Assembly: GCA_036768485.1 (NCBI GenBank)
Contig: JAVLUZ010000410.1
Span: 1-64,000 of the forward strand
DNA length: 64,000 nucleotides
Source of the DNA: Mermis nigrescens
Taxonomy: Eukaryota > Nematoda > Enoplea > Mermithida > Mermithidae
Direction: 5' to 3'
Shown here: positions 1 to 12,458 of the stretch, piece by piece
Numbering within the stretch: position 1 is the stretch's first letter
How the letters are laid out: every line of letters starts with the position of its first letter
Program-made: the position numbers and the translations under genes
The notes under the pieces: model-generated
The model's database searches: none
The model's input: the letters and a program-made list of their open reading frames with translations, nothing else
Told to the model about the DNA's origin: nothing

Positions 1-514
1 AATTAGCAAATCAATTCAACCATTTGCTTGCTCAGGCACACAAGGGCAGCAGCCAAATTTTGAGGAGGGGTCAGATAGCATACGATTGGCAAAAATGGCA
101 CCGAAAATTCAATTCTGGGGTTTTATTGGTTAGGGGATTCGGAGACCGGGGAGTGAACCCCTACAACCCATATGTGGTTGTAGGGCCCTCGAGACTCCCA
201 AAATATATAAATGGACGTCTTTGAGAAAAATGAGGCAAAATAAAGGCAAAAAACCAATGAAAACGAGAAAAAGTTGTCAGCAGATCAGCTGTTTCCACCG
301 ACCTTGCATTTATGCCTACAATTGACTTAAAAAAACAGTATAAGCAATGCTTACATAGTACATATAAAAAATAATAGATTCGCTAATGCTGTAGCAGCAG
401 TGTAAAACCGCTGCAAAATTCGTCATCACGTGAGTACAAGTTTCACCATAGAGACAATTTTTTGTGAAGTGCATACAATACTTATTAACAATCATGGACC
501 CGAGGCTTGAAGTT

Positions 515-670
515 CCAAGGGCTAGTTGTGAGGGGGTGAGTTACGAGTGCGGGGAGGGGGGCTATTTGTGGGGGAAGGGCGAGTTGTGGGGAAGGACAAG
601 ATGTGTGGGGGCGAGTTGGGGTGAGGCGGGCGAGTTCTCGGGGGGACTAAATGTAGGGGGCGAATTGTAT
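515..670 (+). repeat. G-rich minisatellite
   Basis: Irregular repeats of a GGGGGCGAGTTGTGGGG-like unit give about 150 bases with many runs of four or more G on the plus strand. It has strong G-quadruplex potential. The open frame across it is a by-product of composition. Confidence 0.6.
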
Positions 671-1079
671 ATATCCCGTATGTAGATACCTCTGCTCATC
701 ATTATGGCAAAACTATTCAAGTGTACAATGAAAGTTGACATATGCGAAGCTTTCTACGTGTGTTAGGTATTAACTTAGTGTACACATATAATTGAAACGT
801 GGGCACCTGCTGGGCCGGCCCCATGAATTATTTTTGGTGTGCTTACCAACATTTTTATATTATGTTATGTACAAGAAAAATAGACTAGTAAATCATGTGA
901 AATTGCTATGAAATCAATGATCCGTTTATTTATAGAGCTGAAAAGCGTTGCAATACAGTAATAATGTTGTTGATAAATTTTCTTCTATGAAAGGAGTCTA
1001 TGTAGTAATAGACTGCAGTATTTTAGTGATTTGGTGAGATAAACGTCGATTGTAGCAAAAGTTAGAGTAATGCAACAAC

Positions 1080-1975
1080 TATTTTATAGTGTTTAGAGGG
1101 CACGGCTATGGTTGAGCAGTCAGTTTTATTAAAATGCGGCGCGAAGCACCGAAAATTCTATAGTATTTTTGATGAGATATGCTTAGAAATTCAGAATCCT
1201 ACATATTGCACTAATGCAACAGCAATTTCCTGATGATGCCTTTGTACAATGTAGACATTGTTGATAAAAATCGAGCGCGACGGACAGTATTTCTGACGAA
1301 ATATGGTTAAAAGGCTCAGAATGCAAAGCCAATTTTGTAGTATTTTAGTTAGGCCGCCTAACGCTATGTATATCACAAATTTAATCAAACAACGGCGCGT
1401 AACGCCGAAAATTTTGAAGCATATATGATGAAAAATGCTGAAAAAAGTTTAGAATCCTGCATACCATGCCACTGCGGCAAAGATTTCATAAAGCTGAGAA
1501 TATGTGCCTAAAGTTAAGTATATAGGCACAGTTTTTACAAAGGTGTGACGCGAGACGCCAAAATTTGTGAAGAATTTTCAGACGAAATATGCTTAAAAGT
1601 TCAGAATCCTATTGCACCGCTGCAATGACTATATACTTCGTAGCATTTAGTGTACGCGCCTAAAGCAATATTTACAATTTTAATGAAAAACTACGGCGTT
1701 AAGCGCGGAAAATTTTGATAGAATATTTGATGGAATGTGATTAGAGAAGCTTAGAATCTTGCACGTACCATTGCAACAATAATTTCATAACGATGCTAAA
1801 AAGCTTTAGAATCCTATTGCACTGAGGCGAAGATAATTTCGTAGCGCTTAGAGTGAGATCCTGTTGTCAAATAAACAATTTATGAAATGCGGCGCGAAGC
1901 GCCAGAAATTTTTGAGAATTTCAGTAGAAATGTGAATTTAAAAGTTCGGAATCTTACTGAACTGTGTTAAGCAAG
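1080..1975. repeat. Degenerate tandem array of roughly 150-190 bp units
   Basis: The phrase AGAATCCT (or close variants) recurs at about 1193, 1451, 1602, 1754, 1811 and 1948. It is linked to a GGCGCGAAGCGCC-like hairpin followed by AAAATTT at about 1136, 1394, 1546, 1694 and 1889. Units are strongly diverged. No coding potential was seen. Confidence 0.6.
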
Positions 1976-3729
1976 AGAACCGGTCTTGGCCATAGGTGTA
2001 CGGAAAGCCATAAGGATCAATTGAAAAATATTGCTAACATGCATACTTACCAACCCAAGTTTTCAAACTTTCTGGCAATTACAACGAAGAAATTCAAAAA
2101 ACAATGAACGAAAATTTTCAAAACAATGAACCTTCTGGTTTGAAAAACACATTGAATAATATCAAGTAAATTGAATATCCATGCACAAACACTGAGATAA
2201 ATGCATTTAAAAATTCAAACGGAAGACTCAAGATTAACGATATATTTCAATAAAAACAAGCATTTATTATTCAAAATGACTTTTGATACACACAAAAAAT
2301 TCAAAATTATGAACCTCTTGGTTTGAAAACTGGAAGACCTATCAGCGGTTTGAATAAAGTTGCAAAACTCGGAAAGTTTGCTTGCTAGTATGCAGTGTTA
2401 TTGATGCTCGTAAAATACAACAAAGGTTTTCAAAGAGATAGCACAGAGTTTTTTAAATTTACCAAACATACAACCGAGTTTTTCAAAACTCGTTAGATGC
2501 AATGAAGGTTTTCAAAAAGATAGCACAAAGTTTTTCAAACTTACCAAACATACAACCGAGTTTTTCAATTATCGTAAAATACAATAAAGGTTTTCAAAAA
2601 GATAGCTCAGAGGTTTTCAAACTTACCAAACATACAACCGAGTTTTTCAAAGGCTCTTGACGCGAAAAGGCAACCTGCGTACGTGTCATTGATTGCTTGA
2701 CTGACTGTGCTCACTCTTCTTACAGAAAAAACTGCAATTACTGTAGCGAAGGTTAGTCTCAAATGTCCGGTTTGGGTTTTGGATGTTTCTGCTTAGGCAG
2801 TTTGACTTCTTCATTAGCCCCAATGATCCGCATCGTGGCCGGCTGAGGAGTTCAGCCGATTCGGGATTCCGGTCAAAGACTGAGTCCAATTTGGGCCCAA
2901 ATGACGTCAAAAAGTGATATTTAAGCAAAAATAATGGTAAAACTGTTCACTGGTGGGGGCACCGTTTTTTCTTTCTTTGGTCTATTTGTCAACCAAGATT
3001 TTGGGAAATGGAAAAAATTTTTGGGCTTGGTTGGCATTTGTGAAAAATTTTTGTAATGTTAAAAATGCGTTTTAGAGAAGTAAAATTTAAAAATTTTTTG
3101 GCGCTTCGCGCCGAGTTGATTTAATTCTAAGTTGTTATTAATCTTTAAGCCGTGCCGCGCCAATTGCAGCATTTTTATCGACAATCTGGTCATAGAACTT
3201 CACTACGATTGAAAACCTTTACCTTCTGCACGGATTTGGATAGTTATTGTGATGCAGAAATGATTTTAGAGAGCTAAAAGTTCAAGGTTTTCTGGCGCTT
3301 CTCGCCATTTGATAAATTATAGCTTTAATTGTCAACAACGACTTCAGAATTGGCTAAAATGCTCTACTGAAGGAAGGAAATTCAAGTTTCAACAGAAATA
3401 ACGTATACTGATCTTGATATTTCTTGTGGAGCGCAAAATTTTTATACAAAAATGCATCAAACACCGCTATTGCATGTGCATATAGGATTTTCTACTTAAA
3501 AAAACACTGGTTTTTCAACACAGGCGCTATATTTTAAATGTTTTTAGACCTCCCAAAAAGACCAAAAATTGGAAAAAACGATGCCCCCACCAGTGAACAG
3601 TTTAATCGTTATTTTTGCTTAAATATCACTTTTGACGTCATTTCGGCCCAAATCGGGCTCAGTCTTTGACCCGAATCCCGAATCGGCTGAACTCCTCAGC
3701 CGGCCATGATGAGCACCATTGGGGCTAAT

Positions 3730-3935
3730 CATTGACGGATCCAGGATTTTCTTAAGGGGGGGGGCGTTACCCCTAAGGGGATGGGCGGAACCTTGACTTG
3801 GGCGGAAAAATTAGCCGTTTCAACCCGAAAATCGCTAAAAATCACTCAAAAATCCTTAATTTTACGCACTATTTTGGGCCAATGGGGGAGGGCGGCCGCC
3901 GCCCTCCGCCCCCCCACCCCCTAAATCCGCCCCTG
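3730..3935. mobile_element. 206-bp hAT-like MITE (CGGATCC family)
   Basis: Ends are CATTGACGGATCCAGG and the inverse of CAGGGGCGGATTTAGG. Flanks GGGCTAAT and GAGCTAAT agree at 7 of 8 bases. The uninterrupted target can be read in the opposite arm of the foldback at about 2812 (CATTAGCCCC). A second 206-bp copy lies at 34945-35150. Confidence 0.75.
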
Positions 3936-5371
3936 GAGCTAATTAAGAAGTTAAACTGCCTAGGCAACAAACATCCAGAAACCGCAAACCGGACATTTGA
4001 GACTATACTTCGTTACAGTAATTGCAGCTATTTCTGTAAGAAGAGTGAGCAACGTCAACCAATTAACGACACGTATGCAGGTTCTCTTTTCGCGTCAAGA
4101 GCCTTTGATAAACTCGGTTGTATGTAGTGATGCAAAAGATCCAGATTTTAACCCAGATCCAGATCCAGTTAAAGATCGGGTTCAGATTTTCTGGCAGATC
4201 CAGATCCAGATCGAGATAAACAGATAAGAAAATAACCAGATCCAGATCCAGATCGTTTTGCCAGATCAAAATTCAAAAAGATCCACATACAGATACAGAT
4301 CCAGATAAAAAAATTTTTTTGTGCAGCAATTTGTATTGCTGAAAAGGATGAGAGCGTAAAGCACCCGAGCCCACATTGATTGGGAATATCGGGTGGCACG
4401 ACTAATATAAGAGCCCCAAGAGGGGTCTGTGGCAGAGCCGAGGAAAATTTGCATTCTAGAGCTTTTACATAAAAATGATATCAGTAAAAATTGTCTAAAA
4501 AGTAAAAACTCACATGTTTAGATTTTATCCAATGGGCATGAAATTGAGGCATAAAAATGTAAAAATTATTACGACAGCTTTAATTGACAACTTTATGAAC
4601 GAAATGGCATTAAATATTCACAGGAACGTGAGATGTCTGGAATTTGGCAACATTGTGGTTAAACAGGAGAAACAAAAGCTTATTTCGATCGCTTGTAAGA
4701 AAGAAAGGGTGTATTATTTCAGGGGGATATCACTGTCAAATAAAACAAACAATACACTTACCTAACAACATAAAATGCAATACTATGAAGAAACCAGCTT
4801 AAATTCAAATCAACAAAGAAAAACGCTCTTAAAATTCATGAAAAATGACTGATGCACCTACTAAAACTATACATGTACAGCATACATAGAAATTCTGGTG
4901 GGTCAAGGTCAAATTTTTTCAAATATCAAAAAAGCGATAAAAATGGCCCATGGGCACTAAAAACATTGTGTTTAGACGTTTTTCGATGTCGCGCATCGAC
5001 TAAAACAACTTTTTCAACAAAAATGTTTCGAAAAAATTTAAGATTTCCCCATTTTTAGGCAAAAAAGTCTCTCAAAGGTCAATTCTGATGATAATTTACG
5101 TGAAAAAAACAACCTTCAGTACATTTTTATCACTTAAGCTACTTTTCTGCAGAGCTTAAAAAATTTTTCTGAAAGCAAAAAAATTATAGGGGGTCAGCAG
5201 CACTTTTTGGCCATTCTGGGGGTCAGCACGGATCTTGGGGTTCAAAACCACCAGCAGACCCCTCCCCCCACCCCCGCGTGCATGGGTGATGTCTCAACAG
5301 CCTCACCAGTCCCAACAGCCCGACCGTCCCAACAGCCCCACCGTTTCAACAGCCCCACCAAAACTCCCAAC

Positions 5372-6969
5372 TAGTGTTATTTAGATATACCAAAAATAAA
5401 TTTTGGTATGATTTTGGTAGGCACTTGTTGGACTACCAATATCATATTTTAATTCTGAGAATTTTGGTATATCATATTCTTATCATATTAAAACTCCGGA
5501 AAATGTGAAAATATTTTTGATATAATTTTGGTATAATTTTGGTACAAAGTGGTAGCGCTTTTTTCCTTCTTTCGCTCTATACCTTACCTGCAAATTTCGA
5601 AGCATGATGCAGTAGGTATTTTCCAGGTCATATCTTCATAATACATACTTAAGTATGCATGCAGTATAGGTACCTACTTAATTATGTATGTACATATACC
5701 GAGCCAAGCCACCTCGTCTCGTACATATGTATACTGTAGAGTCCGTTAAGGTTTGTGTACACCTGCGTTAATCGTGTGTACATATATACAATCAGCGCAG
5801 TGTAGTATGATTGAGTGACATAACATCCTGTCGATAGTGATAAATGCATAACTTTCGGCAAGCTCGACTCATTAAGGGTAGCCTATGTAGATCTGGGAGA
5901 TTTCAAAATCTCAGTTAGGTCGGTAAGTATGTACCACAACACATGACATTGACCCATCAAATTATAATTGTTTTCTCGATTCTTGTTTGCCACCTGTATT
6001 GTTTACCGTTGTGATTCGTTAATAGTGATCATAGGTGCACAGCATACGTGGGCAGCAAGAACATTCTGGGGGAGTGCAAGATTTTTCAAAGGTGAAAAAA
6101 TGACCTTAAAAATAGTGGTACGGCGAAAAAATACCATTTTTCAACGTTTCTCATCGAGCACTATCCATTGGCATCAAAAAATTGCGAAAAAAACAAAAAA
6201 TTTCAAAATTTGAATTCTGGGGGTATTTTGATTTCTGGGGGGGTTATTTTGGTTTCTCGGGGGGGGGGGTGCATACCCCTAAACCCCCCACGCTCAGGTG
6301 TGGTGCACAGCATGGGCGATTTGTGGTAGGGGTCAAGAATTCAGCTTGTTGGGCTAAAATGACCTCAATAACTTGCATAAGCGCTTAAATAGCCTTAAAA
6401 CCACGATATTACACGGTTTCTGGTCAATTTGAAACACTTTTGAAGAAAATTTTTAATTTGCATCCGGTTTTGGCCTTCATTTTGCCTCATTTTCCCTACA
6501 AAATTTTCCATCTTTCTATTCTGAGTGGTCTAGACCCCACATCCCCACGCACATGTCTGATCGTTATTCCGAAATCTTGTTATTTGACGAAAAGTGAAAG
6601 TAATTTATGTAATTTTGTAACGTAATCTCGTAAATTTTGAAAGTTTTATAAATATATGAAAATTTTTTAAACAGCGTCTAGAAATGTAATGCTTGTGCTT
6701 TTCTTCGAAAAAATATTGATTAGTTGCATACAATAAACGAGTCTTAATTACTTGTATTTTGCTTACATAGATACCTACTTTTACATGGCTGCAGAAATTA
6801 CACGATAGGCACTTACCTACCAAAAGTATATTAAATATATACCAAATATCAAAAATATATCATATTTTAAATGAAAAATAGCAGAATATCATATTTATAT
6901 CATATTAAAAATAAGTCAACTATACCAATATCATATTTTAATTATTTTTGGGCTACCAAAATAACACTA
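5372..6969. mobile_element. hAT-like element with ATCATATT/TTGGTAT subterminal motifs
   Basis: Ends TAGTGTTATTT and AAATAACACTA are flanked by a perfect 8-bp TSD, CTCCCAAC. Subterminal sequence is rich in ATCATATT and TTTTGGTAT on both sides. A second copy lies at 15539-17154. It carries a nested MITE-A at 6043-6302. Non-autonomous: no transposase frame. Confidence 0.9.
6043..6302 (+). mobile_element. MITE-A copy
   Basis: Starts CATACGTGGGC and ends CGCTCAGGTGTG, with a perfect 8-bp TSD GTGCACAG (6035-6042 and 6303-6310). Nested in the hAT-like element 5372-6969. Confidence 0.85.
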
Positions 6970-7851
6970 CTCCCAACAGCCCCACCCGTCCCAACAGCCC
7001 CACCTTTCCAACAGCCACACCAATAATCACAACAGCTCCACCAATCCTAACAGCCCCACCAATCCCAACAGCCCCACCAATCCCAACAGCCTCACCAATC
7101 CTAACAGCCCCACCGTTCCAACAGCCCCACCGTCCTAGCAGCCCCACCAGTAATTCAAGCAGCCTCACCATTACTGCAATCGCTATTATACGATATAATA
7201 AAATCAGGCAATATTAATTTTTTTATGACAGATATTTTTTTACTATCTTCCGAATTCGTATATTTCATCAGGACCATAAACGAGTGTGCAGGTTTACATT
7301 TTTAGAATAAGTCTACTCTGAGAAACTGGTAGACCTGCCAGACTTGAAGCTTCAGCATTTGTGCGCAATCCAGGATTTTGCCTCATTCGAGTCATCTCGC
7401 AAGATTGGATTCCTGCTTATTATGGTCTATTTTATATTGCCAGAAAAAAATGAAAAATGTTCTTGTGAAAAAGGAAAGATAAGTAATAAAATTAAATGAA
7501 AATCAAGACTTTCACGCCATCTGCTTCAAAATAGCTATAAAATGTGGATTAGCGTAGTTTTTACGCTATTTTAACATTCATACCAGTTTTGAGGTCAATT
7601 TTTGGCTCAAAACTCCTTCTCCAGACCGGTCGTGTCGTGCTGTGCATCTATGATTATAACAGTGGGGCACTTGGAACCAACATTGGCAGCGAACAAATTC
7701 TGTGGGTCTGTTGGGTTAAAGTGACCGAGAAATAAGCTAAAAATAAAGTTCTGGGGTCTAACATAATTTGGGGGATTTCCATAATTTTGGGTTGGGGGTT
7801 AAACACTAAACATCCCTTCCCCCACGCTTATGTGTGCTTAGGACAGTGTGA

Positions 7852-8113
7852 CTGTTGGAATGGTAAAATTACTGAAACGGTGGAACTACTGAGATTAGTG
7901 GGGCTCCTGGGACTGGTGGGGCTGTTGGGATTATTGGTGGGGCTGTTAAGACGGTGGGGCTGTTGGAACGGTGGGGTTGGTGGGACGGTGGGACTGTTGG
8001 GATGTGAAGGGCTGTTGGGATTCGTGGGGCTGTTGGGATTGGTGGGGCTGTTGGGATTGGTGGGGCTGTTGGGATTGGTGGGGCTGTTGGGATTGATGCG
8101 GCTGTTGGGACAC
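7852..8113. repeat. 18-bp minisatellite, inverted relative to 5283-7170
   Basis: Units close to GGTGGGGCTGTTGGGATT repeat about 14 times. This is the reverse complement of the array at 5283-7170. The pair lies just inside imperfect inverted sequence at about 5279-5300 and 8103-8123 (both around TGCATGG), suggesting both arrays belong to one inner element. Confidence 0.75.
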
Positions 8114-8868
8114 AATCCATGCATGTTAGGCTACAACTAATTAGATAACCTACCTACAGTAAATCGTAAAACAGAAAGAATACCATCGTGCAAAAATAAC
8201 TTTCTGATCTGTTTAACCAGATATAACTTGACCAAACAGATCCAGATCCAGATAAAGATCGGGCTCTGATTTTCTGGCAGATCCGGATACAGATCAGATA
8301 ACCAGATCAGAAAATAACCAGATCCAGATCCAGATGATCTGGATCTGGATCTGAATCTGGATAAAAAGATCAGATCCAGATGATCTTTTACATCACTAGT
8401 TGTATGTTTGGTAAGTTTGAAAAACTCTCTGCTATCTTTTTGAAATCCTTCGTTGTATTTTACGAGCATTACACTGCATACTAGCAAGCAAACTTTCCGA
8501 GTTTTGCAACTTTATTCAAACCGCTGATAGGTCTTCTAGTTTTCAAACCAAAAGGTTCATAATTTTGAATTTTTTGTGTGTATCAAGAGTCATTCTGAAT
8601 AATAAATGTTTGTTTTTTATTGAAATAAATCGTTACTCTTGAGTCTTCCGTTTGAATTTTTGAATGCATTTATCTCAGAGTTTGTGCATGGACATTCAAT
8701 TTACTCGATATTATTCAATGTGCTTTTCAAACCAGAAGGTTCATTGTTTTGAAAATTTTCGTTTCTTGTTTTTTGAATTTCTTCGTTGTAATTGCCAGAA
8801 AGTTTGAAAACTTGGGTTTTAAGTATGCATATTAGCAATATTTTTCAATTGACCCTTATGGCTTTCCG

Positions 8869-9489
8869 CATAGGTGGGCAGCACCAAAATTCTGGGGGGG
8901 CAAGTGAAAACGAGTTCAAAGGTCAAAAAATGGTCTTAAAAGTGATCGTATGCATGCGTGTGCGTGGGGGGTTTAGGGGGTATGCACCCCAGAAGTTGGA
9001 ATACCCCTCAGAAATCAAAATAGGTATGCACCCCAGAAGTTGGAATACCCCTCAGAAATCAAAATAACCCCCCAGAATTCAGTTTTTGAAAATAATTTTG
9101 CTTTTCTAGCGATTTTTTGATGCCATTAGATAGTGCTCGATGAGAAACGTCGAAAAATGGTGTTTTTTTCGCCATACGACCACTTTTAAGACAATTTTTG
9201 ACCTTTGAAAATTTTTTTGCCCATCCCCCGCCTCCACCCAGAAATTTTTTTACCCCCTCCTTCCCAGAATTTCGGTGCTGCCCACCTATGATCATATGGG
9301 AAAAAAAACCAATTTTTTGATGTTTCTCATCAAGCACTATCCAATGGCATCAAAAAATCGCTAAAAAACAACAAAAAAAGTTCAAAAATTAAATTCTGCG
9401 GGGGGGGGGGGTATTTTGATTTCTGGGGGTCGGGGGCATTCCAACTTCTGAGAAGGTGCATACCCTCAAACACCCCACGCCCACGTGTG
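8869..9489. mobile_element. MITE-A containing an inverted MITE-A
   Basis: An outer plus-strand copy (8869-8952 and 9299-9489) is interrupted by an inverted copy at 8953-9290. The flanks are ATCGTATG and ATCATATG (7 of 8). The inner copy has an internal direct duplication of about 42 bp around TATGCACCCCAGAAG (8980 and 9025). Confidence 0.75.
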
Positions 9490-10121
9490 GTCTTGGCACA
9501 ATAGGAAATATCTGCGCTGGGAGTCAGCGCTGATAAAGGTTGGCTGGTTCAACACCAGCTGACACCGGTTCTGCTGCCTTCAGCCAGCGTAAAAATTTGC
9601 TTTGATTTTGTCTAATCAGTCAATTGTTTGCATTTGCCAACATGTGACAGCAACCAGAAATGGAGTGGCATATTTGCAGCTGCCTTTGACTTTGCCACAG
9701 GCTTTTATGGCTTCTTGTCGCTATGCGGAAAATTTTTGCGTATAATTAATTCAACAAATTTTGCACTTCATGTTAATTTTTGTTATGAAAAATTGAAAAA
9801 TTTCTTGGAGAAAGAAAGTCCAGCCCAAGTTATAAATTCGTTAATCAGAATATTGCAAACACGCTATTACGTGTGTGTGTGGAGTAATGCAGAGTGGTAT
9901 ATAACTAAATTTATACACTTGCAAATCATTGAAGCCGCTACAATCAGGCTATTCTGTGTTTTTTCTTTTTGCTTCGCTGAATGTACATATATGCACTTTT
10001 ACAGATGTAACTTAAATGTCTGCAGAAAATTTGTATAGCTTCATATGCTTATGCACAGACACCAAATTAAGCCTTAATCTGAGCATACCAGACTTTTTGT
10101 ATAATCGTCCCGTTTCATAAG
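9490..10121. other. Unassigned sequence with a 136-codon open frame
   Basis: No repeat was recognised. An open frame runs from 9628 to 10038 on the plus strand. It has no recognisable domain, the composition of translated AT-rich DNA, and no splice or neighbour support. It is not called as a gene. Confidence 0.3.
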
Positions 10122-10352
10122 CATAGGTGAGCGGCGCCAAAATTCTGGGGGAGCCTTGGCAAGATTTTTCAAAGGTCAACAAATGGTCTTCATGGCGAAA
10201 AACACCATTTTCCAAAGTTTCTCATCGAGCACCATCCATTGGCATCAAAATCTTGCGAAAAAAACAAAAAAATTTCAAAAATTGAATTCAGGGGCTGGGC
10301 TTATTCTGGTTCCTGGGGGTGCATACCCTCCAAACTCCCACGCCCAGGTATG
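10122..10352 (+). mobile_element. MITE-A copy
   Basis: Starts CATAGGTGAGCGG and ends CGCCCAGGTATG, with the conserved interior (TTTCTCATCGAGCACCATCC). Flanks TTCATAAG and ATTATAAG agree at 6 of 8. Confidence 0.75.
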
Positions 10353-11278
10353 ATTATAAGTTTTAGTTAACACGAGAAACGTGCGAACCACTACTTTTCT
10401 TACATTATGTTAAATCTAAAGAAATATAAAAAATATTCAATCGAATCTTTGAACGACTTAAAAGCGCATTTTTTAATCAGCGAAGCAATTTGTCGATTTT
10501 GCAGGAGGAGATCAAAATTTTCAAAATTTAATTTTTATCGACTTTTGTGTAGCAAATATTACTGTGTAGTATTCTTACTTTCTAAAAATTGAACACTTTT
10601 TATAAGCTTAAAAAAGCATACTTTCAGGCCGTGCCATGGAATGAACTGCTGGCTTTAACTGTTGTCCGGTTTGCCGCTGTTGAGCGAAAACAAAAGGAGC
10701 TACAATTGCCATTAACAAAAATGTCACGGTCAGTTGCATTCTTGTAGATGCTTTGTAGGAAAAATACAACTATAAATTCTTTGAAATCTGAGGATGCTAG
10801 TATGAATTTCAACGGAAAATTTTCTATGAACTCTCTACTTGTTCGCCTACTTTTTTGTATACAAACTGAAGCAGAACGTTGCAAAATGACAGAATAGTCA
10901 CGCAAACAACAATACTACATGTACGAATGTAAAGGATTAAACGGATTTTTACTCAAACAACTAGTAACCATAGTTATAGTGATTTTAATAACTTTTTAAA
11001 TATGGAATATTTAAATATGTTCGATAATGGTAGCTTAGCGGCATGGTCCAATAACTTTACGGCAGATTGATGCAGACCTGTTATTGTTAAATCTTTACAA
11101 AATTTCAAGGAAATGTATGATTGCTGAACCAACTAAACATGACGAGATGTACATAGCAGTTACCTACAGATGTGGCAATAGATAATATCGAAATTTCAAG
11201 CTTATTATTTTTCCTGCAAAGGTCCTGAACACATAAGCACAATGAGCATCTATAAATGATTGCTGGTTACCTCACAGA
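10353..11278. other. No gene seen
   Basis: AT-rich sequence without recognised genes or repeats. Open frames are short and lack support. Confidence 0.4.
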
Positions 11279-11662
<384 letters not shown>

Positions 11663-12458
11663 TAGCAAAGAAAACTGCTCCAATCCGATGGAACAAACAA
11701 GATGAATATACTTGGAATTGTGGAGTATTAAGGATGTAAAAGGAGGGGACTAGGAAAAACCTACCTAAAGTCGCATAATCTGCTAGAAATCACAGTTTCT
11801 CTAAGCAACGCAAAAAATCGAAGTATATTCTGCGGCCTCGGAAAAAGTGTCTTTTTTAAAAATGTTTAAAGTTTCAGATTAGAGTGTATAAACGAAATCT
11901 ATAATGGTTACTTTTTTAAATTGCTGGCAAGTAGCAACGCTAGCTAGCTTCGTATCCTGATTGATAGAAAACTAAGTGGTATTGTATTTAAAGTTGTTCT
12001 ATTTTGCTATTAGCATTATAGCAAGCAAAGCAGGGGCCGATTTATTGGTGCACACAATCATTACGGGAATGCTACTGTACTTAGTTTTCTGTTTCAAGTC
12101 AACTTACGCGTTTCCTACTGTATTAAACCAGCCATGTCTTTAATTGTCTTCGATGTTTGCTATTTCATTCAATTGACATAGAAAGATTGTTAGTTTACTC
12201 AATCTCATTTCCCATAGCTACTGCATAGCTAACGTGCTGCTTTTTCAATCATGTTTATGGTTAAATATTCAATTTAATCTGTTGGCCGCAGAATATACTT
12301 CGATTTTTTGCGTTGCTTAGAGAAAATGTGATTTTTAGCAGATTTTGCGACTTTAGGTAGGTTTTTCCTAGTCCTCTCCTTTTACATCCTTAATAATGCA
12401 CAATTCCAAGTATATTCACCTTGTTTGTTCCATCGGAGCATTTTTCTTTGCTAGTACC
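11663..12458. mobile_element. Foldback element with inverted repeats of about 170 bp
   Basis: Sequence from 11663 (CTAGCAAAGAAAACTG) to 11836 is repeated inverted at 12288-12455, ending TTTCTTTGCTAG. The middle of about 450 bp is unrelated AT-rich DNA. No TSD is clear because the left flank is the microsatellite. Confidence 0.75.

Larger units (their letters stand above)
5283..7170. repeat. 18-bp minisatellite split by a hAT element
   Basis: Units close to CAACAGCCCCACCAATCC occupy 5283-5371 and resume at 6970-7170. The gap is exactly the element 5372-6969 with its TSD. Deleting that element makes the array continuous. Proline/threonine-rich frames here are artefacts of the repeat. Confidence 0.85.
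4125..8398. mobile_element. hAT-like element with CAGATC arrays
   Basis: Ends are TAGTGATGCAAAAGATC and the inverse of TAGTGATGTAAAAGATC, with a perfect 8-bp TSD GTTGTATG (4117-4124 and 8399-8406). Just inside both ends are arrays of CAGATC and AGATCC (about 4136-4310 and 8235-8388). The interior holds the inverted 18-bp minisatellites and the nested element 5372-6969. No transposase was recognised. The empty site is visible in the left foldback arm at about 2625-2640. Confidence 0.88.
1998..8868. mobile_element. Large foldback element interrupted by two insertions
   Basis: Sequence from about 1998 to 2960 reappears inverted as 3575-4124 plus 8399-8868. The arms include CACTGGTGGGGGCACC (2950) with GGTGCCCCCACCAGTG-like sequence at 3580, and the outer end GGAAAGCCATAAGG (2014) with its inverse at about 8855. 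Removing the insertions at 3730-3935 and 4125-8398 restores continuous arms, giving a parent of about 2.4 kb. Its centre (2975-3365) also occurs at 60340-61265. There is no transposase-like frame. Confidence 0.8.

Noticed and set aside
6948..8140. Pro/Thr- and Gly/Leu-rich frames on both strands
   Set aside because: Each is an 18-bp minisatellite read in frame because the unit is a multiple of three.
9628..10038. 136-codon plus-strand open frame
   Set aside because: No recognisable domain, splice context or homology. Length is not exceptional in AT-rich DNA of this size.
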